A stretch of DNA of 64,000 nucleotides from Paenibacillus sp. PCH8 (GCF_002968835.1 NZ_PKQK01000001.1:1364001-1428000); one strand, 5' to 3'; positions 31,571 through 41,067 are shown, numbered from the stretch's first letter. The notes: a model not told the origin generated them from the letters alone. Numbers and translations: made by a program.

Positions 31571-32494
31571 ATGTATACAAAAGAAAGTTTGATGCAGCAA
31601 CTAGAGCAGCTCGGTTTGGATGGGCAAGGCACGTTGCTCATTCACTCATCGATGAAAAGTATAGGCGAGGTCGAAGGCGGCGCGGACACGGTGTTGGATG
31701 CCTTTAGCGACTATATGAAGGACGGATTGCTAGTGTTACCTACCCATACGTGGTCCACGATCAATGCGGATAACCCCGTGTTCCACGTGGAAACTTCATC
31801 ATGCTGCGTTGGGATTCTGCCTGAACTATTTCGTCAACGCCCTGGCGTAGTTCGTTCCTGGCACCCGACACACTCGGTAGCGGCACTGGGAAGGGATGCA
31901 AAGGTATTTACGAAGGACGATCATCTCTTCGACACGCCATGTGCGCGAGGTTCCGCATGGGGGAAACTGCTCGATCGGAAAGCGACGATCTTGTTAGTAG
32001 GTGTTGACTTGAAACGGAATACGTTTATCCATGGGGTCGAAGAGTGGGTGGACATCCCTGGCAGAATGACGGACGAGCATGAGATGCTATATACGGTTTT
32101 ACCGGATGAAAGCAAGATCTCAGTACCATCCCGCAGACATTGTGGGTTGTCATGGTCAGAGCACTTCTGGAAAGTAGACGAGGTGCTGGTTCGCGAAGGT
32201 GCGATGCGTAAAGGAAAGCTCGGCGATGCAGTTGTAAGAGTGTGTGATGCGACTAAGACGGCAGAAGTAATTACGGAGATGCTGAAGGATAATCCAGACT
32301 TGTTCTCAGACAACGAACCACTCATTACACCTGATTGTGAAGCAGATCCGGTCGTGATGAGTCATGAAGCATATCTCATGAAGGAGGCACGGTATACGTT
32401 GCAATCGGAGCTGTTGGTCGCAGAGAAACAGGTCGCTGAAGGCGAACGGTTACTTGATCATGGGCAAGTCATAGCCGAAATACGGGAAGAGTAG
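31571..32494 (+). CDS. AAC(3)-family N-acetyltransferase
   Basis: A 307-residue protein of the Antibiotic_NAT fold (acetyl-CoA dependent aminoglycoside 3-N-acetyltransferase family). Marks are LLIHSSMKSIGEVEGG at the N-terminus, LPTHTWSTINADNP, HPTHSVAALG and GVDLKRNTFIH. GAAGGAGGAAGGAC precedes the ATG. Chromosomal members of this family in soil bacilli often have unknown small-molecule substrates, so antibiotic resistance should not be assumed. The group II intron lies just upstream. Confidence 0.85.
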   Translation: MYTKESLMQQLEQLGLDGQGTLLIHSSMKSIGEVEGGADTVLDAFSDYMKDGLLVLPTHTWSTINADNPVFHVETSSCCVGILPELFRQRPGVVRSWHPTHSVAALGRDAKVFTKDDHLFDTPCARGSAWGKLLDRKATILLVGVDLKRNTFIHGVEEWVDIPGRMTDEHEMLYTVLPDESKISVPSRRHCGLSWSEHFWKVDEVLVREGAMRKGKLGDAVVRVCDATKTAEVITEMLKDNPDLFSDNEPLITPDCEADPVVMSHEAYLMKEARYTLQSELLVAEKQVAEGERLLDHGQVIAEIREE

Positions 32495-32520
32495 ATGTAG
32501 CCTGATCCTAAGTTGAAGTA

Positions 32521-32613
32521 CTCTCCAGTAGTAGTTAAAGACCTGAATGAAACACTTTCGTGAATATTACGAGAGTGTACTACTGCCGGAGAGGTTAACT
32601 CCGGAATTGTTTT
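32521..32613 (+). ncRNA. Nested hairpin with overlapping terminator (possible RNA switch or attenuator)
   Basis: Outer arms CTCTCCaGTAGTAG (32521-32534) and ACTACTGCCGGAGAG (32579-32593) enclose an inner stem ACACTTTCGT / ACGAGAGTGT (32552-32578). The 3' outer arm also pairs with CTCCGG (32599-32604) to make CCGGAG-aggttaa-CTCCGG followed by AATTGTTTT. The two foldings exclude each other, as terminator and antiterminator do. It begins 26 bases after the acetyltransferase stop. A second weak terminator is at 32645-32672. The remaining interval to 32911 holds no other feature I can name. Confidence 0.4.
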
Positions 32614-32911
32614 GGATCATCTGAATAAAATAGATTGCTGGCTGGCCGCTCCGTTGGATATGGGCGGTTTTTCGTGTAACAGTCAGATTCCTTCACAAAA
32701 GCGCAAAATAGATCCAAATTTCAATCAGAGGTTGGTCGGACTTCCAGAGTATGGGCTACTCACCCTTATGGGGGTGTGATAAGATATGGTTAAATTAACC
32801 AATAAGATTGCTTGGCCGTATTGTATAGGTGTTTATCGAAGTTTAAATAAGTATCATATAGAATTATGAACAACCACGTTGTCATTGTAGCATCTAAGAA
32901 GGAGAAGATTC

Positions 32912-34609
32912 GTGAACCCATTGGTATGGTATGATCTCTTTTTATTTGTCCTTTTGTTTGGTGTAGGTGTATATGTGTTTGCTACGGTTAGAATTACGAA
33001 CTTACATAAAGTGTACTTTTTATTTCACGGGTTGATGATGCTGTGGCCTTTCTGTCAATTTGCGAGTACGCTCACAGATGATTCCGGTCTGCAGTTGTTC
33101 TACGTTACGTTATCTTTCGTCGCGGTCTCCCTGCTGGGGAGCGGGTGGCTTCTACTGACGATCTTTATTACCGGTTATGCGGAGCGTTTGAGTGCAAAAG
33201 GAACCTTCCTGCTATTCGTCCCTGCGGTGATCGGAGCTATAGGTGTGGTCGCAAATCCATGGCACGAGTTCGTCATTCCACTGGAGGGCGGGTACATCGA
33301 GCGGGCTTACGGCCCTTGGTTCTGGGTTGTGATGGTCATTCTGGTGAGCTATTTCTTGACTTCCCTCGTGGTTCTATTCAGGGCGGTGTATTCTTCGCAG
33401 ACGTCTGCGATGATCAAAAAACAGGTGCGGATCACCCTGTGGGGCATCTTGGTCTTGGCTGTGTTTGCAACAATTGATGCGATTCTGAATGTCGTTCTAG
33501 CCCGCTGGTTGCCGATTATTCCTGGTATGACTTCATTGGGGATCTTTCTGTCGGACCTGTTCTTCGTCTATGTGATCAAAAGATACAATGTGTTCGATCT
33601 GGTCTCCATCGCCCATGAGGATGTAATCAATACCATTCCATATGGCATCCTGGTACTGGATGAGAATGAAGTCATAGTTGAAGCGAACAAAGCCTCTCGA
33701 TCCTTTATGGATCTGCATGTGGGGGATTCTTTTGATATGGGAGCCTTCCTGGAATCTGTCTATGTCGCGGGTAGCTATCGGGAGTTCCTGAATCATTACA
33801 GGCAAAAGAAAAATACCCTGTCTCACATTGAATTGATCGTGGAACGGGACGATACGATCCGGCAATATATCTTGCAATCGTCTCCAATTGTCGATTCATC
33901 TCTTGTGCCGATCGGTCATATTCTAACCTTCCAGGATATCTCGCAAGAGCGTTTCTATGCCAAAGAGATGAATCGGCAGAATGAGGTGTTGCAGGAGCGG
34001 AACCATGCGCTGGACCTGATCCGTCAGGAATTGTCCGAAGCCAATCGCAAGCTGGAAGAACTCGTGCTAATGGACAGTCTAACCAACTGTTACAACCGCC
34101 GTTATCTAACCCAGCAGCTGACGCATGAGGTGATCACGAATATTCAATATAAAACGCCGTTCTCCCTCTTGCTTCTCGATATCGACTACTTCAAAGCGAT
34201 CAATGATCGCTACGGACATGTCATCGGGGATGAGGTGCTCGTCCGCACGGCGGAGACGGTCAAACAATCGATCCGCAGTACCGATATTCTGACGCGCTAT
34301 GGCGGGGAGGAGTTCATGATCTACCTTCCACACACGGAGCATGACTTGGCGAATGATATTGCGGAGCGGGTACGATTGGCTGTGGAATCCAACCACATGG
34401 TGGTTAATCACGAGATATCGCAGGTGTCGATTACGATCAGCGTCGGTATTCTGTCGATTGAGGATTTTGCGTATGAGCATGTACCGGATAATCCAGAGGG
34501 GTATCTGATCCAGCTGTTCGCTGCGGTGGATAAGGCCTTGTATCAGGCGAAGCAGAATGGGCGTAATCGGATTGAGTTTGCGGCGTTTGAGCGGGGAGTT
34601 GTTTTTTGA
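32912..34609 (+). CDS. Membrane diguanylate cyclase (7TM sensor-PAS-GGDEF)
   Basis: A 565-residue c-di-GMP synthase. The N-terminus (1-225) has seven TM helices of the histidine-kinase N-terminal 7TM type. A PAS-like domain follows (about 235-355, YGILVLDENEVIVEANKA). After a coiled linker comes the GGDEF domain (about 390-555) with GGEEF at 464-468. The product-inhibition site RxxD (RSTD, 455-458) sits exactly five residues before GGEEF, so feedback inhibition is expected. GTG start behind AAGGAGAA. One possible target is the PilZ protein at the left edge, but no direct link is visible. Confidence 0.92.
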   Translation: MNPLVWYDLFLFVLLFGVGVYVFATVRITNLHKVYFLFHGLMMLWPFCQFASTLTDDSGLQLFYVTLSFVAVSLLGSGWLLLTIFITGYAERLSAKGTFLLFVPAVIGAIGVVANPWHEFVIPLEGGYIERAYGPWFWVVMVILVSYFLTSLVVLFRAVYSSQTSAMIKKQVRITLWGILVLAVFATIDAILNVVLARWLPIIPGMTSLGIFLSDLFFVYVIKRYNVFDLVSIAHEDVINTIPYGILVLDENEVIVEANKASRSFMDLHVGDSFDMGAFLESVYVAGSYREFLNHYRQKKNTLSHIELIVERDDTIRQYILQSSPIVDSSLVPIGHILTFQDISQERFYAKEMNRQNEVLQERNHALDLIRQELSEANRKLEELVLMDSLTNCYNRRYLTQQLTHEVITNIQYKTPFSLLLLDIDYFKAINDRYGHVIGDEVLVRTAETVKQSIRSTDILTRYGGEEFMIYLPHTEHDLANDIAERVRLAVESNHMVVNHEISQVSITISVGILSIEDFAYEHVPDNPEGYLIQLFAAVDKALYQAKQNGRNRIEFAAFERGVVF

Positions 34610-35085
34610 GGTTTAGGGTTGTTTGTTGAAGTGATAAGATCGACTTAAAAAAGTTAGATTGAAGATGTTGAATATCAAAGATAAACGACTGTAGGCTGCT
34701 GAATAAAAAGGGAAGTTTGTCGTGAGTGGCCCAACCCTAATAAACTAAATATATAATGTGTGATATATGGAAAAGGTGAGCTGGATACCTTTGCGTATGA
34801 TAGGAGAAAACGCAAGGGTATCCAACTCAACTACTGTAAACAGGAATCAGTTTGTGCGCCGTGATTCACATATCTGACCGAACGGTCTGAAGGCATGTCT
34901 GGTGAGTAAAGCGGTTAGCAAATATTTCTCAGAGTAGCTGAGGCATTAGAACGGACAATCTGCCAAAAAAAGAAATATAGATGCAGAAACAACATTTTAT
35001 GACTTTAATTTTTACTATTCAGTGGATAAACCTCCATTCTAGTAGATGTTTTCTCACAAAAATGATTATTACACTTCATTTATTA
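34610..35085. other. Intergenic region with a long near-perfect hairpin
   Basis: About 475 bases without a credible gene, between the cyclase and the AT-rich methylase. At 34778-34829 a 19-base arm (GAGCTGGATACCTTTGCGT) pairs with ACGCAAGGGTATCCAACTC, with two imperfect pairs and a 13-base loop. No T-run follows, so it is not an ordinary terminator. Confidence 0.6.
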
Positions 35086-36600
35086 TTAAATGATCCAATC
35101 AGAATATAATTCAGTGAAGATTCTATCTAATTTAATCTGAATTTCATTATTAACCTTACCATTAATTTTTTTTAAATCTGTTAGTTGGTTTACTAACTCA
35201 TCAATGTGAGATAACTCTTTCGGCAAGATAATTGGTATTTTTTTTACATAATTTGCAGAGTTATTGGCTGTAGGATTAATAGTATTAATTATCGAATTGA
35301 AAACTTCTGAATTGAAAAATGCTAACAAAAAATTCAAATACTTCTCATCTTTTGGGAATACACCTACTATGGATTGATCAAATACTTGGTTATCAATAAG
35401 GTTTGCTCTAATCTTTGACGATTTTACCATAGGCAGTGCAATGCCTTTTTTAAAGTAGTACTGGGAATTTTGAAATCTAGCTTTTTTATTAGTTTTATAA
35501 TGAATAATTGCTTCTTTACCCCAGTCGATGAACCATTCATTTTTTCGAATATAACTTTCGGAACTTCCTTTAACAACAGGTATAAAGTGCATGTTACCTT
35601 CAATACCTTCCATAATATTTTCAATGTTATTAAAATTATGATTTATTTCATCTTTTTCTATAACAGGGCATTTACTTAGATTGTTTTTTACATTTATAGA
35701 TGAAACTTTAAAATATTTTTTATTGTCGCCTGTGTAGATTCCGGTTACACAGTCTGCAATATCAACTAATGTAAATTTAGAAGAATTAATTAAATTTCTG
35801 ACTCCTTCACCTGCTTTAATAAGGAAGGCCTTATCTATAGAATCAAATATAACTCTCTGATTCAATAATTCTACGCTGAAATGGGTCAGATCCCTTTCAT
35901 GCGTGATATTATCAATGTCAGACGGCTTCTTTAAATTTTTAATGATTTTAACGTCGTTATCTAACGCAATGTTTTTATCATCGGTCTTTTGTAGCGTTAC
36001 AATACACATTTTTGAATATCCGTATTGTATTCCTGGGAAAAATTTTGAAGGAAAGAGAACAATCTCTTTTATTTTTGTATTTAGGAGCATATATTCTCTT
36101 AAATTATTATGTCTATGAAGATTCATAAAAGTGTCGGGTATGATGAAGCTTAGTATTCCATTAATTTTTAATAGTGATATACATCTTAATAGAAATAGAG
36201 TATAGGTCTCTTTAACATAAAATCCCGCATACTTTTTCTTCAAGGTACTCCTCTTGTCTTGATCTTGCCATGCCCCATAAGGGGGGTTTCCAATTATTTT
36301 ATCATATTTCCCATTTGACATTACATGGATATCAAGTTGTAAGTCTAATAAGGTATCACCGTGTGTAATATTTACATTGGAGTTTTTGGTGTATTTTATT
36401 TTTAAAACATCTATTGCATCAACATTTAAGTCATACGCATCAATTTGAATATCAGATTTATTTTTCAACATTTCATCAATGAAAACCCCGTCGCCAGCAG
36501 ATGGCTCAAGGATAAGATCACCTTCCTCAAGAGAAATTCTTTTTATCATGTAATCTGTAATAAATTGTGATTTTGTATAGTAAGACTTAAAAGTGTCCAA
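35086..36600 (-). CDS. N6-adenine DNA methyltransferase of a restriction-modification system
   Basis: A 504-residue class I methylase. Motif I is EPSAGDGVF (about 32-40), which binds S-adenosylmethionine. The catalytic motif IV is NPPYG (about 105-109), the adenine-specific form. The C-terminal half (about 280-500) looks like a target recognition domain of the TaqI/Eco57I type. It is the last gene of a leftward three-gene module with a putative endonuclease 77 bases upstream and an HTH controller before that. The DNA is markedly AT-rich by eye against both flanks, which points to horizontal transfer. Confidence 0.88.
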   Translation of the reverse strand: MDTFKSYYTKSQFITDYMIKRISLEEGDLILEPSAGDGVFIDEMLKNKSDIQIDAYDLNVDAIDVLKIKYTKNSNVNITHGDTLLDLQLDIHVMSNGKYDKIIGNPPYGAWQDQDKRSTLKKKYAGFYVKETYTLFLLRCISLLKINGILSFIIPDTFMNLHRHNNLREYMLLNTKIKEIVLFPSKFFPGIQYGYSKMCIVTLQKTDDKNIALDNDVKIIKNLKKPSDIDNITHERDLTHFSVELLNQRVIFDSIDKAFLIKAGEGVRNLINSSKFTLVDIADCVTGIYTGDNKKYFKVSSINVKNNLSKCPVIEKDEINHNFNNIENIMEGIEGNMHFIPVVKGSSESYIRKNEWFIDWGKEAIIHYKTNKKARFQNSQYYFKKGIALPMVKSSKIRANLIDNQVFDQSIVGVFPKDEKYLNFLLAFFNSEVFNSIINTINPTANNSANYVKKIPIILPKELSHIDELVNQLTDLKKINGKVNNEIQIKLDRIFTELYSDWII

Positions 36601-36677
36601 AAGTATAATCCTCCCAAATCAAAAAATCTTAAGTTTAGCTTAAGTTAATCATAAGCCAAACCTAAGATCTATTCAAG

Positions 36678-37649
36678 TCACCACCAAGTTAGATAATGTT
36701 CAGCAAACGACTTCCCTTGCTTCGAGGTAATATTCTTCCTCATATATTCTGCTGTTGGCTTATCTAAATCATCCACAATGTTAAGATTGTAAACTCTTAT
36801 GAGATTTAAAACATCAAAGCCTGTGTATTTATGGATCATATTATAGACTTCGTTACCCCGCATAACTGTCCACAATCCTGAACTCTCAAGCTGTCTAAGA
36901 TAATTATGCCCAGAGGATTCTACAGTTCTTACGGCTAATATACATCTATAAGATTTATCAGTAAGCTTATTTTTATTTAACATATCATAAACTCTCGCTA
37001 CGGTTAAAAGCCTCTCTTTATTTCCTTTTTCATTCGAACCATAACTACCTTTAAAATCAATGATTACTTTCTCATGTTTAGTTTCAGACTCAATTAGGCT
37101 ATCTTCTATCTCGTCAAAGGTTTCAAATAATTCATCTGAGTCAAGATTAATACTTTCACCTAATAGTGACCATAGTAGCTCGTAATCATAATAAATTGAA
37201 CTTATTAATTCTTCAGATAATTTTCCTTTTCTTATTTTTTCTAGAAATGCTTTTTTTATTTGTAAAGATACAGTGCTAAAATGTGGGGCCGCAAATCTCC
37301 TTACATTTTTTTTCACAGGATAAGTCCAACAGAGTTTAACAAGAGACTCCCAAAGTTCTCCTGATCTTCTAGATAAATCCATTGATTCGTAATTCCAAAT
37401 ATAATTACGACATTCTAATGATACAATTATCCAGCAATACCTTGTTAAAAATGCACACTCTGACAATTGATCCTCTCCGACTTTATCTCTTAGCATTTGA
37501 AATACAAGATTATGTACCTCATCAAGCAACTTATTCATCTCTTTTGTCTTCTCTTGTTTCTTTGCATCGGTTATCATCAACTTCTGAAGAGGTTCTTTTA
37601 CTGCTTCTCTCATGGTATTAATAATTATGTTTTTATCTAGAATGTACAA
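36678..37649 (-). CDS. Putative type II restriction endonuclease
   Basis: A 323-residue protein without a family I recognise. The context, between an HTH controller and an adenine methylase on the same strand, is that of the cognate endonuclease. A candidate PD-(D/E)xK-like core is KVIIDFKGSYG (about 192-202): a hydrophobic strand ending D-x-K followed by a Gly-rich turn. Upstream acidic residues in the Asp/Glu-rich segment 168-186 could supply the other metal ligand. The strong AT bias and module layout match the methylase. Function is inferred from context plus this motif only; it could also be a nickase or another accessory protein. Confidence 0.6.
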   Translation of the reverse strand: MYILDKNIIINTMREAVKEPLQKLMITDAKKQEKTKEMNKLLDEVHNLVFQMLRDKVGEDQLSECAFLTRYCWIIVSLECRNYIWNYESMDLSRRSGELWESLVKLCWTYPVKKNVRRFAAPHFSTVSLQIKKAFLEKIRKGKLSEELISSIYYDYELLWSLLGESINLDSDELFETFDEIEDSLIESETKHEKVIIDFKGSYGSNEKGNKERLLTVARVYDMLNKNKLTDKSYRCILAVRTVESSGHNYLRQLESSGLWTVMRGNEVYNMIHKYTGFDVLNLIRVYNLNIVDDLDKPTAEYMRKNITSKQGKSFAEHYLTWW

Positions 37650-37694
37650 TATTTATCCTCCATAATATTCAAAATAAATTACTATATAAACGGA

Positions 37695-37820
37695 ACCTAA
37701 CTTTTCTCCTTAATGGAAGGTGCACTACCAAGTTTGAAGAAGCTAGGCGTGAGCAAATAACAATCTGCAAAAAACTATATCGAAAGATGGTACTAAAATT
37801 GTGGAGGCGCACAGTGTAAA
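37695..37820. repeat. Diverged copy of the araD-araA repeat
   Basis: Within the gap between endonuclease and controller genes, GGAAGGTGCACTACCAAG...TGAAGAAGC and CGAAAGATGGTACT...GTGTAAA align with the araD-araA copy A/B (GGAGAGTGCAGAACCAAT...TGAAGAAGC and CGGAAGATGGTACT...GTGTAAA). The middle, including the GGGGATAACC segment, is missing. Confidence 0.5.
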
Positions 37821-37863
37821 GTTTTCTAAGTCATTTACAGGTTTCGTTTAAGGAGTATTAATT

Positions 37864-38220
37864 TTAAATTTTAAAACTAGTACGAATCTCTTTATTGATA
37901 TTTTTAATAATACTTAATTGATCTTGAGTTAAATCAGTAGTCATGCTAACTATTTGATCAATGACCTCTCTACGTAAAATTTCAACAGAGTTTGTTTTGT
38001 TTTCTAGGTACATTAGTTCATTTATAGATACATCCAAAGCGACTAGGACTTTTTCCAAAGTATCAATGGAAAAGTTCCTTTCGCCTCTTTCTAATGCTCC
38101 GATATATCTATAGTCTAATCCAGCAATATCAGCTAGCTTTTGTTGAGTAAGACCTTTGGCATTGCGTATTGCTCTAATTCGTGTACCAATTAATTGGCGT
38201 AACTCTGACATTTGAATCAC
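37864..38220 (-). CDS. XRE-type controller of the restriction-modification module
   Basis: A 118-residue protein with an N-terminal helix-turn-helix (about 8-65: LTQQKLADIAGLDYRYIGALERGER) and a helical C-terminus. It resembles C (controller) proteins that time endonuclease expression after the methylase. It is the first gene of the leftward AT-rich module, 215 bases before the putative endonuclease. A shorter start at residue 4 (MSEL) is equally possible. C-box operators would lie at 38225-38300; I cannot fix their borders by eye. Confidence 0.8.
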   Translation of the reverse strand: MIQMSELRQLIGTRIRAIRNAKGLTQQKLADIAGLDYRYIGALERGERNFSIDTLEKVLVALDVSINELMYLENKTNSVEILRREVIDQIVSMTTDLTQDQLSIIKNINKEIRTSFKI

Positions 38221-38383
38221 CTCATAATAAGCTTAGATAAGATGTGTCATAAAAGTCAGGTTAAAATATATAGTAATAATTATATTGTTTACTAATTTTA
38301 AGTAGTATAATAAACGAATATCATTACTTCACAGGAGTAATTAGAAAAACTGTTCGCCTATACTATCAAAGGAGGAATCACCT

Positions 38384-39187
38384 TTGCAGAAATCTATCCT
38401 AAAATCACTCAAACCGGACATCATCGTTGAAATGTTGGACATGGCTGTGGCTTTTGAGAATTGGAACAAGGTGATGGAGAGGGCGGATATGTTATATCAA
38501 TGTGTGCAGTCGATCCATGAAGAGCGGCAGGAGTATCAGTCAAAGGGAGTATCTGCACCACATATACACATCGAGCGGCCCTTGGTCTACTATTATGGGT
38601 TCAGTCATTTGATGCGGGGTATAGCCCACCAGAAGATGGGACAGGTAGATCAGGCGCGGGCATGTATCGAACAGTATGCAGAACTGGGATGGATGGAGGA
38701 TCTGGATGAGGTAGGTGTGCAGGTGGTGCAGGAGTTTAAGCATAAGGTACAAGCGAATCGGTATGCTCTTGAGATTGAAGCTGGGCAGGTGGAACTGCGG
38801 GAGGAGTATGTGAACTTTTTGCTTGAGCATCCGGAGGAAGGTTTGGCAGGTCTGAAAGTGATTATGGAAGCAGCAGTGCGGTATAGATGGAAGATTGATC
38901 GGGTTTTACTTGTGTTCGAGGATCAGATAAAGGGTGTTGTCAGAGAAATGGATTCTTTAAACAACGATGATATGTACCATTACTGTTATCAGCGGGCTTT
39001 GTATGAACGGTGGATGGGAAGACCGCAGGAGTCAGTGGAATTTATTTTGCAGGCGGCTCGGTTAGCAGATAAGCTTGGGATGGATCGGTATTTTATAAGG
39101 TGCACGGCATTGTTGGAATCATTGCGGGAAGAGGCGACAGCGGAGCAGATTGGGCGGTATCGGGTAATGCTGGAGGAAATGAAGTAG
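38384..39187 (+). CDS. Helical-repeat (TPR-like) protein of unknown function
   Basis: A 267-residue soluble protein made of helical pairs, with TPR-like stretches (LMRGIAHQKMGQVDQARACIEQY and YERWMGRPQESVEFILQAA, quoted in part). No DNA-binding or catalytic motif is visible. The TTG start has AAAGGAGGAATCACC upstream. I recall similar helical regions in Gram-positive peptide-responsive regulators, but here the HTH is absent. It lies between the restriction-modification module and the WXG100 toxin gene. The function is unknown. Confidence 0.6.
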   Translation: MQKSILKSLKPDIIVEMLDMAVAFENWNKVMERADMLYQCVQSIHEERQEYQSKGVSAPHIHIERPLVYYYGFSHLMRGIAHQKMGQVDQARACIEQYAELGWMEDLDEVGVQVVQEFKHKVQANRYALEIEAGQVELREEYVNFLLEHPEEGLAGLKVIMEAAVRYRWKIDRVLLVFEDQIKGVVREMDSLNNDDMYHYCYQRALYERWMGRPQESVEFILQAARLADKLGMDRYFIRCTALLESLREEATAEQIGRYRVMLEEMK

Positions 39188-39372
39188 GAAAGGTATTTAC
39201 TGAAACTGGTAGGATATTCCTTGAAGTGGGTATATGCATATAGGACCATAGCACCGATGAGGAGCACAGCTTGTGTTTTTACCATGGTGAAATCAGGATG
39301 TTAGCCGGATAGTTTACATATCACACTTCTGCTAACATAGGATAATCCTATTTCGAATGAGCGGAGAAACGT

Positions 39373-40509
39373 ATGAGTACAATCAAAGTTACCCCTGAAC
39401 AACTACATCACGTATCGAATCAGGTGGATCAAGCCAGACAACAGTTAGAGAGTATACGAAGTGATCTGACGAGACAGATCATGTTCGTTCAGATGATGTG
39501 GATGGGCGCGACGCAGGAGCGATTTTACTATGAGTTCGAGCAGTCACGACCTATACTGGATAAAGCGCTGGAGAGTATGGTGAACACATCGAAGGAATTG
39601 AAGGATATCGCCACGCGATTCCAAGATGCAGATACTCAGAGGGTAAGTCTGGGTGGTGCAATTGGAGCAGTCGGTGCCGCAGCTATGATGACCAAATCAA
39701 CAGGTGATTCAGGTTCGGGTGATAAGGGATATCGGATGGCTTATAACTCGATGATTGGTAAAATGATGCCTGTGAATGAGAAAGGTGTTACGGATCAGGC
39801 TGCCCTTCAGGCTTATGAGAGGGATCAGGGACATCTGGACTTTAATCGTATGCAAGCTGTAAACGTTGAACCGCCTGGGGAAGATATTTTTGCGTTACAG
39901 ATCAAGGCGTTTGAGATGGGGATTCATCCTACAACAGGAGAGCCTGTATCGGATAAGTATGCTCAGATGATGGTTGCGTCTCTCAAGTTCAGTCAGATTT
40001 TCATGGCAATTCAGATGGTTCGTGGGAGTATGCCGGGTGGTAAGGGGCCTTATCGATTGCCTGCTTCTAATCCCGCAGTGGCGAAGATTAAGCAGAATAT
40101 TGAGGCTGCTAAGGCTAAGAATGGGAGTATAGAAAAAAATGCACTAGAGGCAACTCCAAAAGCCACAGAGCAGAGAGCTCAGTTGAGCCAAAATCTGATT
40201 GACCATGTTATTAATAGACATTCTGTTAATAGTACGAAGCAACAAATCCCATATCTCCAAAAGAAAATGTCCGATGAACAAATCAATGAAATGCTAAGTA
40301 GAAAGTCTTTCTTTAATAAAGAGTGGTCTGATAATAAAATAACTAATGCGTCTACAGAGGCCGTTAATCAGTTGAAGCAACAGGGAATAAAGGATGGATT
40401 GCATACTTTTACTGTATTTGATGAACAGATTAAAGTTTTCATTAGAAATGATAATGTTGATTCCGTTTATGGTACACATATATATAAAATTAGTGATTTA
40501 ATAGATTAG
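39373..40509 (+). CDS. WXG100-type polymorphic toxin, probable type VII secretion substrate
   Basis: A 378-residue protein. Residues 1-90 form the WXG100 helical hairpin with the turn WMG (about 42-44). A middle domain (about 115-235) contains GIHPTTGEPVS, like the pre-toxin TG region. The C-terminal about 110 residues (LIDHVINRHSV, SFFNKEWSD, VYGTHIYK) look like a small RNase-type toxin of the BECR kind, with His residues in DHVINRH as candidates; this class is a guess. Base composition turns AT-rich from about 40130, exactly where the toxin end begins, as expected for toxin-tip swapping. The next gene is a probable immunity protein. Confidence 0.75.
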   Translation: MSTIKVTPEQLHHVSNQVDQARQQLESIRSDLTRQIMFVQMMWMGATQERFYYEFEQSRPILDKALESMVNTSKELKDIATRFQDADTQRVSLGGAIGAVGAAAMMTKSTGDSGSGDKGYRMAYNSMIGKMMPVNEKGVTDQAALQAYERDQGHLDFNRMQAVNVEPPGEDIFALQIKAFEMGIHPTTGEPVSDKYAQMMVASLKFSQIFMAIQMVRGSMPGGKGPYRLPASNPAVAKIKQNIEAAKAKNGSIEKNALEATPKATEQRAQLSQNLIDHVINRHSVNSTKQQIPYLQKKMSDEQINEMLSRKSFFNKEWSDNKITNASTEAVNQLKQQGIKDGLHTFTVFDEQIKVFIRNDNVDSVYGTHIYKISDLID

Positions 40510-40521
40510 GGGTGTACAAAT

Positions 40522-41067
40522 ATGTTCACTATTTCTTTTAAAGCAATTGATAACTTTGATGAAATTAAACAAATGTCTGCAAAGCAGTTTGATCTAACGA
40601 AACAAGATATCGAAGGAATTATTGAATTGGACTTTAACGGAAGTAAGTACGGTATGTTCTTTGACGATTGTCCATTTGGTAATGAAAGACTTAATAGATG
40701 GTTTGTGGACTTACTGACTATAGTCCAGAAGATTAGAATACATCAATATGTTGCTTATCGAATTCCTGATAGCGCTAATTTGTGGTTGGAGTTTAAACGG
40801 CAGGGAGTGGAACTACAAGTTAGTTTAGTAGAAGATATTGATCGGGAAGTTATTCTGGACTTATTTATTACTGAACCAAATGAGGAATTTAGATACTCAA
40901 ATTGGAATGGTGTTAATGTAAGTTCGGCTTCCTTTACAGAAGAAATTATGAAAAATGCACATCAGTTTCTAGATTTTGTTACTGAATTAAATCCTGACAT
41001 ACTGCAGAGTACGAGTATTCAAATACTTCAGGAAAAGTTAACCGATGTAAAGCGGTTGACTTCATAG
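40522..41067 (+). CDS. Probable immunity protein of the adjacent toxin
   Basis: A 181-residue acidic, soluble protein with no signal peptide or membrane segment and no family I recognise. It starts 12 bases after the toxin gene (GGGGTG upstream) and shares the AT-rich composition of the toxin tip. Position, size and acidity fit a cognate immunity protein that binds the toxin domain. The assignment is by context only. Confidence 0.6.
   Translation: MFTISFKAIDNFDEIKQMSAKQFDLTKQDIEGIIELDFNGSKYGMFFDDCPFGNERLNRWFVDLLTIVQKIRIHQYVAYRIPDSANLWLEFKRQGVELQVSLVEDIDREVILDLFITEPNEEFRYSNWNGVNVSSASFTEEIMKNAHQFLDFVTELNPDILQSTSIQILQEKLTDVKRLTS

Noticed and set aside
31571..32494. Acquired aminoglycoside resistance gene
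   Set aside because: The fold is AAC(3)-like, but nothing around it marks an acquired resistance cassette, and chromosomal homologs of unknown substrate are common.
35086..38220. BREX, DISARM or other multi-gene defence system
   Set aside because: Only a methylase, a putative nuclease and a controller are present; no PglZ, helicase or BrxC-like gene is in the window.
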